Shown here: one piece after another, positions 1-6,378 of the stretch
How the letters are laid out: each line of letters begins with the position of its first letter
How positions within the stretch are numbered: position 1 is the stretch's first letter
Assembly (NCBI GenBank): GCA_002441205.1
Contig: DJVN01000112.1
Span: 19,056 to 27,723, forward strand
Length of the DNA stretch: 8,668 bases
From: Syntrophaceae bacterium UBA6255
GTDB taxonomy: Bacteria > Desulfobacterota > Syntrophia > Syntrophales > Smithellaceae
Direction of reading: 5' to 3'
The notes under the pieces: model-generated
Seen by the model: the letters and a program-made list of their open reading frames with translations, nothing else
What the model was told of the DNA's origin: nothing
Databases searched by the model: none
Translations under genes and position numbers: made by a program

Positions 1-1344
1 AAATTCGGCTTCATCACCGATCTTCTTTCCAAACCAATCCGCATCGGGTATCTGAACGGCATCGCCCTCACCGTTTTAATAGGCCAGTTACCGAAGGTTT
101 TAGGATTTTCCGTCAGCGGCAACAACCTTCTGCAGGAGACAAACGGTCTCATCCAAGGCATCGCGAACGGACAAATAAACTGGACATCCCTGATTATCGG
201 ATTTTCCTGCCTGGTGATCATTTGGGGCTGCAGGAGCTGGTTCTCAAGGATTCCGGGGGTGTTAATCGCCGTAGCCGGCGCGACCATTCTATCCGCCCTG
301 TTGAACCTATCTTTAAATTACGGCATTGCCGTGGTCGGACCCTTGCCGCAGGGACTGCCTCAATTCCAGATTCCCTGGGTTTCCTTCGAAGAATTCAAAA
401 CGTTGTTTGCCGCAGCGGTGGCCATCGCGCTGGTTTCGTTTGCCGACATGAGCACGCTGTCGCGCACGTTCGCCCTGCGCTCCGGTCAGGAAGTAGATAG
501 CAATCAGGAAATTATCGCGCTGGGAACCGCGAATATGGCCGCAGGATTTTTTCAGGGATTTCCTGTTACCAGCAGCGCGTCGCGCACACCGGTGGCCGAA
601 TCGGCGGGAGCAAAAACACAAATCACCGGTCTGGTTGGCGCGTTATGCATCGCCCTGCTATTGATTTTCGCGCCGAACCTGCTGAAAAATCTGCCCCAGG
701 CCGTGCTGGGCGCCGTGGTCATCTGCGCCTGCATCAATCTTTTTGAATTTCGCGCGGTCGCGCGTTTGTATGAATTGCGGCGCGAGGAATTTGTCTTTTC
801 CCTGGCCTGTTTTCTGGGCGTGATTTCTCTGGGCATCATCAAGGGCATCTTCATTGCCATCGGCCTGGCGATGTTTGCTTTTATCTGGCGGGCCTGGCAC
901 CCTTATGACGCCGTGCTCGGACACGTTAAGAAGACGAACAGCTATCACGACATTTCGCGTCATCCCGAGGCAGAGCTTATCCCGGGACTTGTCCTCTTTC
1001 GCTGGGCTGCGCCGCTTTTTTTCGCCAACGCGGAGGCTTTCCGGAACAATATTATACATGCCATATCTGAAGCCCCGACACCGACCAGATGGGTTGTCGT
1101 GACGGCCGAACCGATAACCGATGTGGATACAACAGCGGCAGAAATGCTCGCCGAACTGGATAATTCCCTGCACGACGCGGGAATGGATTTGTTCTTCGCC
1201 GAAATGAAAGGTCCGGTCAAGGACATGCTCAAACGCTATGGCCTTTTTAACAGGCTGGGCGTCAATAATTTCTTCCCGACGATAGAACAGGCCGTGGAGC
1301 GTTATCTGGCCGTGCATAAGATTGATTGGCCGGAATTGAAATAA
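1..1344 (+). CDS. SulP-family anion transporter with C-terminal STAS domain (5' truncated by window)
   Basis: This is an inner-membrane permease of the SulP/SLC26 family, which moves sulfate, bicarbonate or other small anions. The frame is open from base 1, so the N-terminus lies outside the window; 447 codons are visible before the TAA. The first visible residues (GFITDLLSKPIRIGYLNG) are typical of the SulP core. Around visible residues 166-205 a family-like stretch reads DSNQEIIALG, then GFFQGFPVTSSASRTPV, then AGAKTQITGL. Hydrophobic helices follow, up to about residue 295. The last 120 or so residues form a cytoplasmic STAS domain, with VDTTAAEML near residue 374 at the place where STAS proteins carry the D-S/T regulatory motif. 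A GTG at 214 is internal and is not the true start. The substrate cannot be deduced. It converges with the yhbY-like gene. Confidence 0.93.
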   Translation, partial: KFGFITDLLSKPIRIGYLNGIALTVLIGQLPKVLGFSVSGNNLLQETNGLIQGIANGQINWTSLIIGFSCLVIIWGCRSWFSRIPGVLIAVAGATILSALLNLSLNYGIAVVGPLPQGLPQFQIPWVSFEEFKTLFAAAVAIALVSFADMSTLSRTFALRSGQEVDSNQEIIALGTANMAAGFFQGFPVTSSASRTPVAESAGAKTQITGLVGALCIALLLIFAPNLLKNLPQAVLGAVVICACINLFEFRAVARLYELRREEFVFSLACFLGVISLGIIKGIFIAIGLAMFAFIWRAWHPYDAVLGHVKKTNSYHDISRHPEAELIPGLVLFRWAAPLFFANAEAFRNNIIHAISEAPTPTRWVVVTAEPITDVDTTAAEMLAELDNSLHDAGMDLFFAEMKGPVKDMLKRYGLFNRLGVNNFFPTIEQAVERYLAVHKIDWPELK

Positions 1345-1364
1345 ATAGACGCTTTTTCTTTGTA

Positions 1365-1387
1365 ATTATCCTGCCGGACCGGATAAT
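1365..1387. other. Inverted repeat in the convergent intergenic gap
   Basis: ATTATCC (1365-1371) and GGATAAT (1381-1387) are perfect 7-bp arms around a 9-nt loop. They lie between the convergent ends of the transporter and yhbY-like genes. The place suits a bidirectional terminator. Neither side has a real T-tract, only a pyrimidine-rich stretch on the plus side, so terminator function is inferred weakly. Confidence 0.35.
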
Positions 1388-1437
1388 CCAGTTCCTTTTC
1401 TTCCCCAACATGAGCCAAGCAAAGACTTGCCCCCTTT

Positions 1438-1737
1438 TTATGCCAATTTAATTTTTCTTTTTTCCGGATTCGGATTTTGGCGGTAAAGGATGGCGATGTT
1501 GCCGATAAGGCCGGCAAGTTCGCTTTTGGTTTTTTGAGCAATTTCTTCGGATATTTCCTTTTTGGCTTCCTTGAACTCGCCGAATTTAATCTTGATGAGT
1601 TCATGATCTTTCAGAGCCAGATCAACCGAACCGATTAACTGAGCCGTCACTCCCTTTGCGCCGATAATCACCAGCGGTTTTAAATGATGCGCCTGCGCGC
1701 GCAGATGTTTCTTTTGAGAACCCTTGAGTTTTTCCAT
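1438..1737 (-). CDS. yhbY: YhbY/CRS1-type RNA-binding protein, 50S ribosome assembly factor
   Basis: A 99-residue CRM-domain protein, close to the length of the E. coli homologue. Members bind rRNA and associate with pre-50S particles. It opens with MEKLKGSQKKHLRAQAHHLKP, carries the RNA-contact loop G-A-K-G at residues 26-29, continues with ALKDHELIKIKF, and ends with GNIAILYRQNP, all in the family order. The frame extends ten codons upstream to 1767, but I choose the ATG at 1737. It begins the conserved part and is preceded, on the minus strand, by AAGGAA about 7 nt away. It is transcribed divergently from trxB and converges with the transporter gene. The C-terminus is short, basic and lysine-rich. 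Nothing looks broken. Confidence 0.9.
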   Translation of the reverse strand: MEKLKGSQKKHLRAQAHHLKPLVIIGAKGVTAQLIGSVDLALKDHELIKIKFGEFKEAKKEISEEIAQKTKSELAGLIGNIAILYRQNPNPEKRKIKLA

Positions 1738-1848
1738 AATATTTCCTTTTGCCGAAACCATTATCACAATTGAACTTTTATTAAAAGACTTTACAAAACA
1801 CCCTGATCTTGATTAAAGTACAAGCAATTTACTTGAGGAGGAAGTAGC
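1738..1848. promoter_or_regulatory. Divergent promoter region between yhbY and trxB
   Basis: Two genes start outward from this 111-bp AT-rich gap. For trxB, TTTACA (1790-1795) with TAAAGT (1814-1819) at an 18-nt spacing is a fair sigma70-like match. A strong ribosome site GAGGAGG (1835-1841) lies 7 nt before the GTG start. For the minus-strand gene, TGTGATAAT (GATAAT covering 1760-1765 on the plus strand) resembles an extended -10 box and has no clear -35. Between the two lies a 13-bp palindrome, CTTTTA-T-TAAAAG (1775-1787), which could be an operator or simply AT-rich sequence. Both promoters were judged by eye. Confidence 0.4.
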
Positions 1849-2811
1849 GTGAGCAAAGCAAATTTGCCTCAATACGATTATGATTCAATTATCATCGGCG
1901 GAGGACCGGCCGGTTATACAGCGGGCATTTACGCCGCCAGAAGCGGGCTGAAAACATTGCTCGTGGAAGGAGCGGCAACGGTCAGCCAGATAACCATTAC
2001 CGATTTGATCGAAAACTATCCGGGAATTCCAGACGGTATCAACGGTTTCGATCTGATGCAGTTATTTAAAAAGCAGGCCCTGAATTTCGGTTTAGAAATA
2101 AGAGCCAGCGATGTCCAGTCAATCAAAAAAAACGCTGACGCCCCGATTATCTGGGATGTTGCCGCAGGAGATAAATCTTACAAAGCTCTAAGCGTGATAG
2201 CCGCGACCGGCGCGCAATGGAATAAACTGGGCGTTCCCGGCGAAGAAGAATTCGCCGGAAAGGGAGTATCTTATTGCGCCACCTGCGACGGGCCGTTTTA
2301 CAGAAATAAAGATGTCGTCGTCGTGGGCGGCGGCGATACCGCCATTCAAGAAGCGCTCTTTTTGACGCATTTTGCGAAAAAGGTCATCGTGATTCACCGT
2401 CGCGACCGTTTACGTGCCGCGGCCATCCTGCAGAAAAGAGCTTTCGCGGAAACGAAAATAGACTTTGTCTGGAAGGCAAAGCTCGCCGAAGTTGCCGGCA
2501 CGGAATTTGTCACCGGTGTGAAGGTAGCGGATGTTGAATCGGGAAAAATTACCACCATCGATGCCGAAGGCGTCTTTATCTTTGTCGGCCGGACACCCAA
2601 CACGGAACTTTTCCGCGATATCGTGAACGTGGATAAGGGCGGCTATATCATGACGGACGATAATATGCGCACCTCCGCCCCGGGAATATTTGCCGCGGGA
2701 GACTGCCGCGCCAAACTGTTCCGACAGGTGGTCACGGCCGCGGGAGACGGCGCCAACGCCATTTACAGCGCCGAATTGTATGTTGATGAACTTAAAGGTC
2801 AGACATACTAA
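1849..2811 (+). CDS. trxB: Thioredoxin reductase (NADPH, FAD-dependent)
   Basis: A 320-residue cytoplasmic flavoenzyme that passes electrons from NADPH through FAD and a disulfide to thioredoxin. The FAD-binding motif GGGPAG is at residues 17-22. The redox-active CATC is at 143-146. The NADP-domain GGGDTA is at 160-165, followed by HRRDRLRA (183-190), the basic patch that usually signals NADPH preference. The C-terminal FAD motif is FAAGDC, then FRQVVTAAGDGANA. Length is normal for the low-molecular-weight TrxB class. The start is GTG, chosen because GAGGAGG lies 7 nt upstream and the conserved N-terminus follows. One difference from the commonest form is VSQITITDLIENYPG where many TrxBs have GGQ. 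The gene appears monocistronic, since a 62-bp repeat separates it from lgt. Confidence 0.96.
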   Translation: MSKANLPQYDYDSIIIGGGPAGYTAGIYAARSGLKTLLVEGAATVSQITITDLIENYPGIPDGINGFDLMQLFKKQALNFGLEIRASDVQSIKKNADAPIIWDVAAGDKSYKALSVIAATGAQWNKLGVPGEEEFAGKGVSYCATCDGPFYRNKDVVVVGGGDTAIQEALFLTHFAKKVIVIHRRDRLRAAAILQKRAFAETKIDFVWKAKLAEVAGTEFVTGVKVADVESGKITTIDAEGVFIFVGRTPNTELFRDIVNVDKGGYIMTDDNMRTSAPGIFAAGDCRAKLFRQVVTAAGDGANAIYSAELYVDELKGQTY

Positions 2812-2815
2812 AGCC

Positions 2816-2877
2816 TGTCATATCGAACGCAGTGAGATATCTTAAACAAAAGGCTTCTCCTTTCAGTCGAAGTGACA
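2816..2877. repeat. 62-bp inverted-repeat element (MITE/REP-like) between trxB and lgt
   Basis: The ends are TGTCATATCGA (2816-2826) and TCGAAGTGACA (2867-2877), an inverted pair matching at 9 of 11 positions. The interior has no coding frame and contains the palindrome AGATATCT. It begins 5 nt after the trxB stop codon. The TGTCA..TCGA/TCGA..TGACA form resembles short intergenic repeats that occur in many copies in some bacterial genomes; that comparison is from memory. It may fold in the trxB mRNA 3' end, but no T-tract marks it as a terminator. Confidence 0.6.
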
Positions 2878-2925
2878 AAATCATTTAAAGCGACTTAATA
2901 AATTTTGGGAAAGCATAACTAAATC

Positions 2926-3771
2926 ATGGAATCTTTCATCAATATCTGGCAGCAGCTGCCTTATCACATCAAGCCGTATCTTTTCAGCATCGGTTCGTTT
3001 CAACTGCGTTACTACAGCCTCATGTATCTGGTGGGTTTTGCTATCGTTTATATCTTGACCATCCACCGGATAAAAAATGAACATTACGAATACACGACGG
3101 AAACTTTGCAAGATTACCTGGTCTGGGCAATGATTGCCATGATCATCGGCGCGCGGCTTGGCGAAGTGTTCTTTTATAATTTCAGCTATTTCATGCAAAA
3201 CCCGTTGGAAATATTTCTGCCCTTCAGCTTCTCCAACGGAATTCACTTTACCGGTATCAGCGGCATGTCTTATCATGGCGGCGCCATCGGAATTATTGTT
3301 TTCTCTATATGGTTCTTCCGGAAAAGAAAAATCGATTTCTGGAGATTTGCCGATTTAGTCGTTCCATCCATCCCGCTCGGCTACATGTTCGGGCGCATCG
3401 GAAACTTTATCAACGGCGAACTGTGGGGCCGTGTAACGACGATGCCCTGGGGAATGTATTTTCCTCTTGATCCGGCGCAGAGCCTGCGCCATCCTTCGCA
3501 GCTTTACGAAGCTTTCTTTGAAGGAATTTTTCTGTTTATTGTTCTGTGGTCAATGAGAAAAAAGAAATATTTCGACGGCTATCTGCTGGGGTTATATATT
3601 TTCGGTTACGGTTTTGTCCGCTTCTTGATTGAATTTTTCCGGGAACCCGACTTTATGGCTGGCCCGGTCAGCATCGGGCAGGTTCTTTGCTCACTGATGA
3701 TGGCCATTGGAGTGATCATCATTTTCTGGCGCAGACATGTTGCGGTTTCGGTGAATAAAAAGGATTTTTAA
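2926..3771 (+). CDS. lgt: Phosphatidylglycerol-prolipoprotein diacylglyceryl transferase
   Basis: An inner-membrane enzyme of 281 residues. It moves a diacylglyceryl group from phosphatidylglycerol to the lipobox cysteine of prolipoproteins, the first step of lipoprotein maturation. Several hydrophobic helices are visible. Family landmarks are GARLGEVFFYN (75-85), SYHGGAIG with the conserved histidine at 117, the Lgt signature GRIGNFINGELWGR (156-169), HPSQLYEA (189-196) and RFLIEFFREPD (232-242). Length is normal. The ATG at 2926 is preceded only by a weak GGGAAAG site. The gene leads a compact cluster: its TAA touches the next ATG, and the ribosome site of the next gene (AAGGA, 3760-3764) lies inside the lgt 3' end, so the two are probably translationally coupled. 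Confidence 0.96.
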   Translation: MESFINIWQQLPYHIKPYLFSIGSFQLRYYSLMYLVGFAIVYILTIHRIKNEHYEYTTETLQDYLVWAMIAMIIGARLGEVFFYNFSYFMQNPLEIFLPFSFSNGIHFTGISGMSYHGGAIGIIVFSIWFFRKRKIDFWRFADLVVPSIPLGYMFGRIGNFINGELWGRVTTMPWGMYFPLDPAQSLRHPSQLYEAFFEGIFLFIVLWSMRKKKYFDGYLLGLYIFGYGFVRFLIEFFREPDFMAGPVSIGQVLCSLMMAIGVIIIFWRRHVAVSVNKKDF

Positions 3772-4710
3772 ATGACCCTCTGGTGGACAATTTTCGGTGT
3801 CTTTATCCTTGCAATGCTGGCGCTGGATCTGGGCGTTTTCAACCGCAAGGCTCATGTCATCAAAATGAAGGAAGCGCTCTTGTGGGTTTTCTTCTGGGTA
3901 TCCCTCGCTGTGGCTTTCGGTGTGGGTGTGTATTATTTTTACGGTCACTCCAAGGCGCTGGAGTTTTTTACCGCGTATATCATTGAATACTCTCTGAGCA
4001 TCGATAACCTTTTCGTTTTCCTGCTGATCTTCAGGTTTTTCAACGTGCCACCCGCTTATGAACACAAGGCGCTTTTCTGGGGCATCCTGCTGGCGCTGAT
4101 TACCCGCGCGGCGTTCATTTTTGCGGGAGTCGCGCTCATTAACAAATTCCACTGGATCATGTACGTTTTCGGCGCTTTTTTGATTTACACCGGCATCAAG
4201 CTGGCGCTGAACAAACAGACGGAAGTCCATCCGGATAAAAATGTCGCGATCAAAATGCTTCGCTATTTCGTTCCGGTGACCAAGGAATTTCACGAAGCCA
4301 GATTTTTTATCATCAGAAACGGAAAGCGTTTCGCCACGCCCATGCTGGCCGTTTTGCTGGCGCTGGAAACCACCGATATTCTATTTGCGGTTGATTCCAT
4401 CCCCGCGGTTCTGGCTATTTCCAGGGATCCCTTTATTGTCTATACCTCCAATGTCTTTGCCATTCTCGGACTGCGTTCACTTTTCTTTGCCATTTCCGGT
4501 CTGATGAAACTGTTCCATCTCCTGCACTATGGTCTATCGGCAATTTTGAGTTTTGTCGGCGTGAAGATGCTCCTCGCCGACGTCTACCATATACCGGTTG
4601 GAATTTCTCTGACGGTTATTTCGTCCATTCTTGTCATATCCATCGTCGCGTCTATCATCTGGCCGGATACAAAGTATGAAGACATTCCGAATGTCACCGT
4701 GAAGGATTAA
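3772..4710 (+). CDS. TerC/Alx-family integral membrane protein, probable metal-ion exporter
   Basis: A 312-residue multi-helix inner-membrane protein of the TerC family. The E. coli member Alx is linked to manganese export and alkaline response; TerC belongs to tellurite resistance. Both paired acidic motifs are present: EYSLSIDNLFVF (72-83) and ETTDILFAVDSIPAV (199-213), followed by SNVFAILGLRSLFF (226-239). A cytoplasmic loop with HPDKNVAIKMLRYF lies between the halves. Length and motifs fit Alx better than the shorter TerC forms. The ATG follows the lgt stop with no gap, and the next gene starts 4 nt after this TAA, so the three form one transcription unit. No sequence outside the gene hints at a riboswitch, because the start sits directly on lgt. 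The transported metal is inferred from the family. Confidence 0.92.
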   Translation: MTLWWTIFGVFILAMLALDLGVFNRKAHVIKMKEALLWVFFWVSLAVAFGVGVYYFYGHSKALEFFTAYIIEYSLSIDNLFVFLLIFRFFNVPPAYEHKALFWGILLALITRAAFIFAGVALINKFHWIMYVFGAFLIYTGIKLALNKQTEVHPDKNVAIKMLRYFVPVTKEFHEARFFIIRNGKRFATPMLAVLLALETTDILFAVDSIPAVLAISRDPFIVYTSNVFAILGLRSLFFAISGLMKLFHLLHYGLSAILSFVGVKMLLADVYHIPVGISLTVISSILVISIVASIIWPDTKYEDIPNVTVKD

Positions 4711-4714
4711 CGCC

Positions 4715-5494
4715 ATGCAAAACGGATTTTTGACGCCTTCACAGATTCAGCTAAAAAAATGGGCCAGACTGGACGACGCAAAGATGCGTCACGAAGAAGG
4801 GATGTTCCTGGCCGAAGGCATCAAGGTCGTCGAAGAACTGCTGAAAAGCGACTGGTCCATCAAGGCGCTGCTCGTCATGCCTGAAAAAATAAAACTCTGG
4901 GAGAAGATTGACCTTCCCGCGGCAAGAGACATTCCCGCCTATCAGTTGAAGCGCTCCCAGTGGGAAAAAATCGGACAGGACAGGGAACCGGAAGGCATCA
5001 TGGCGCTGGTGGAAATGAGAAAGACGCCGGAGCTTTCTTCCTGGCTGAAAAATAATCCCGGCCATGTGCTGATCCTGAACGAAATCAACAATCCGCTTAA
5101 TCTCGGGGCTCTCGCCCGCAGCGCGCAGTGGTTCGGATTTAACAGTATCATTTTGAGCGCCAACTCCGTGGACTATACCAATCCGAAAGCCATCCGCGCT
5201 TCGATGGGCAGTATTTTTCATCTAACGATTATTCCGGAAGTTGATTTAACCGAAGCACTGCCGGAAATCAAAAAACATTTTTTTATCATCGGCTCCGATG
5301 TCCGTGAAGGAACACCGCCGCATCCGGTGCAGAAAAATGCCGCTCTGGTTTTAGGCAATGAAAGCCACGGCCTGCCGGAGACGATTATAAAAATGACCGA
5401 TGAAAAGTGGAGCATCCCCGGCAGAGCCAAAGCCGATTCCTTGAGCTTGCCGCAGGCGGCGGCGATCATGATGTACGAATGCACAAAAAGATGA
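4715..5494 (+). CDS. SpoU/TrmH-family RNA 2'-O-ribose methyltransferase
   Basis: A 259-residue SPOUT methyltransferase that should transfer a methyl group from S-adenosylmethionine to a ribose 2'-OH in tRNA or rRNA. An N-terminal substrate-binding domain (about 1-105, with FLAEGIKVVEELL at 31-43) precedes the SpoU domain (about 115-257). Motif 1 is intact, with N129, G131 and R135 in NPLNLGALARSA. Motif 2 is intact as LGNESHG (213-219). In motif 3 the usual S-L-N is S-L-S (242-244), so the conserved asparagine is replaced by serine. The target nucleotide cannot be assigned. AAGGA (4702-4706) precedes the ATG by 8 nt. It is the last gene of the lgt cluster, and a palindromic element starts immediately after its TGA. 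Confidence 0.9.
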   Translation: MQNGFLTPSQIQLKKWARLDDAKMRHEEGMFLAEGIKVVEELLKSDWSIKALLVMPEKIKLWEKIDLPAARDIPAYQLKRSQWEKIGQDREPEGIMALVEMRKTPELSSWLKNNPGHVLILNEINNPLNLGALARSAQWFGFNSIILSANSVDYTNPKAIRASMGSIFHLTIIPEVDLTEALPEIKKHFFIIGSDVREGTPPHPVQKNAALVLGNESHGLPETIIKMTDEKWSIPGRAKADSLSLPQAAAIMMYECTKR

Positions 5495-5495
5495 A

Positions 5496-5656
5496 TGTCC
5501 CCCGCTGGCGGGGGATTAAGGAGGTGGAAGAAAATGTAGTACGGATCTTTAGGTCCGTTGAAGCGAAGCTAATAACCTAAAGGTCACACGAGCTTCGCAC
5601 TGCGTTGTTTTTTCCCCTCCCCCGTCGCTGTGCGACACCCCCTCTTAAGGGGGACA
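5496..5656. repeat. 161-bp nested palindromic element with terminal inverted repeats (MITE-like)
   Basis: The ends are perfect inverted repeats, TGTCCCCC (5496-5503) and GGGGGACA (5649-5656). Each end carries its own hairpin: CCCCCGCTGGCGGGGG on the left, and CCCCCTCTTAAGGGGG on the right. Inside are crossing inverted pairs CTTTAGGT/ACCTAAAG (5547-5554, 5575-5582) and GCGAAGCT/AGCTTCGC (5563-5570, 5591-5598), plus GTCGCTGTGCGAC (5624-5636). No coding frame is evident. It fills the whole gap between the methyltransferase and cutA. A T6 run (5608-5613) follows the GCGAAGCT/AGCTTCGC pair, so it might also end transcription of the lgt cluster. No clear target-site duplication was found. Confidence 0.65.
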
Positions 5657-5675
5657 AAATTTGAATGGATGAACT

Positions 5676-6032
5676 ATGAAAACCTACATCCAAATCTCCA
5701 CAACCACCGAAACCAAAGAGCAGGCGCAAAAAATCGCCCGGTATCTGGTGGAACAAAAACTGGCCGCCTGCGTGCAGATTTCCGGCGCCATTGAAAGCAC
5801 CTACCGCTGGAAAGGCAAAGTGGAAACAGCAAAAGAGTATCTTTGCCTCATTAAAACCCGGACAACTTTATTCAAAAAAGTTGAAACCGCCATCAAAAAA
5901 CTGCATCCCTACGAAACACCGGAAATTATTGCTGTTCCGATTATCAAGGGCAGTAAGGAATATCTTGATTGGCTCGACAAAGAGACAGAACATAAACTTA
6001 GAGAGCAGAAAGTGTTCTCAACTATTTATTAA
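5676..6032 (+). CDS. cutA: CutA1-like divalent-cation tolerance protein
   Basis: A 118-residue small soluble protein of the CutA1 family, which forms very stable trimers with a PII-like fold. The name comes from copper tolerance in E. coli, but the molecular role is unsettled. Family landmarks are QKLAACVQI (27-35), IESTYRWKGKVE (39-50), EYLCLIKT (54-61), the HPYETPEI block (77-84) and YLDWL (96-100). It is slightly longer than many members because of a charged C-terminal tail. The ATG at 5676 is the only reasonable start: an upstream ATG at 5665 closes after four codons. The ribosome site is weak (GGAT). The repeat directly upstream separates it from the lgt cluster, so it may have its own promoter or read-through expression. 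Confidence 0.93.
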   Translation: MKTYIQISTTTETKEQAQKIARYLVEQKLAACVQISGAIESTYRWKGKVETAKEYLCLIKTRTTLFKKVETAIKKLHPYETPEIIAVPIIKGSKEYLDWLDKETEHKLREQKVFSTIY

Positions 6033-6067
6033 TGTAAGGCATAAGAATATTCAAAGGAGGATATCCA

Positions 6068-6268
6068 ATGAAATTTAAATATTTTATACCTTTGATACTG
6101 TTTATCATTCCAACGCCGATCATTACCTATTTTGTGTGGGCATCTCACGTATGGGAGCCATATCCAAAAGATGAAATGATAAGCATAATCGGTCTATGTA
6201 TCATGTGGTTCTTTGTTGCTTTGACATATTACAATGGGGTACGAACTGTATTGAAAGACAAAACCTAA
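6068..6268 (+). CDS. Small two-helix membrane protein, function unknown
   Basis: I do not recognise this 66-residue protein. It is probably real: a near-perfect ribosome site AAAGGAGG (6053-6060) lies 7 nt before the ATG. The product has two hydrophobic segments (about 5-24 and 37-54) joined by a short polar loop, SHVWEPYPKDEM, and a basic tail VRTVLKDKT. That suggests a helical hairpin in the inner membrane. The first segment contains two prolines (IIPTPIITYF). It starts 35 nt after cutA but is visibly more AT-rich, and a 51-bp repeat copy follows 27 nt after its stop. It may belong to the acquired patch rather than to cutA. A small toxin or transporter accessory protein cannot be told apart from other options. 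Confidence 0.65.
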   Translation: MKFKYFIPLILFIIPTPIITYFVWASHVWEPYPKDEMISIIGLCIMWFFVALTYYNGVRTVLKDKT

Positions 6269-6283
6269 ACGGATTATGATTGA

Positions 6284-6313
6284 TTGAATACCCATTCATA
6301 CCTGCAGTATATA
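6284..6313 (+). promoter_or_regulatory. Possible sigma70-like promoter for the acyltransferase unit
   Basis: TTGAAT (6284-6289) and TATATA (6308-6313) are 18 nt apart. Each matches its consensus at 4 of 6 positions. Transcription would begin near 6320, so the repeat's 10-bp hairpin would form the very 5' end of the message. The second repeat copy lacks a matching -35. The evidence is weak and AT-rich DNA yields such matches by chance. Confidence 0.25.
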
Positions 6314-6346
6314 TTATCAACAGCCAAGTCAAAAAGACTTGGCTGA
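6296..6346. repeat. 51-bp direct repeat, copy A, with 10-bp stem-loop
   Basis: This copy differs from copy B (8151-8201) at only two positions, both outside the stem. Its 3' half is CAGCCAAGTC (6321-6330), loop AAAAA, and GACTTGGCTG (6336-6345), a perfect 10-bp hairpin. It has no T-tract on either side, so it is not a standard Rho-independent terminator, though the stem could stabilise mRNA ends. It follows the small membrane-protein gene and precedes the acyltransferase gene. Confidence 0.85.
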
Positions 6347-6378
6347 ACTGGAAATTCTTATAAATACTTGGAACTATT

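Noticed and set aside
658..1317. Long minus-strand open frame of 219 codons inside the transporter gene
   Set aside because: It is antisense to a clear SulP/STAS coding region, has no recognisable domain, and reads as low-information basic sequence.
1413..1432. A sequence resembling a decayed copy of the AGCCAAGTC/GACTTGGCT hairpin
   Set aside because: AGCCAAG..AAAGACTTG is similar, but it has several gaps and no flanking similarity to the 51-bp repeat, so chance is likelier.
3691..4293. Minus-strand open frame of 200 codons over lgt and the TerC-family gene
   Set aside because: It is a shadow of two well-supported membrane-protein genes, and its highly charged composition is the usual antisense image of hydrophobic codons.
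6321..6345. Rho-independent terminator after the small membrane-protein gene
   Set aside because: The stem is excellent, but there is no T-run downstream on either strand.
6296..6346. Integron attC site
   Set aside because: The position after a gene and the palindrome fit, but the inverse core sites (RYYYAAC and GTTRRRY) are not present at the ends, and no integrase is visible.
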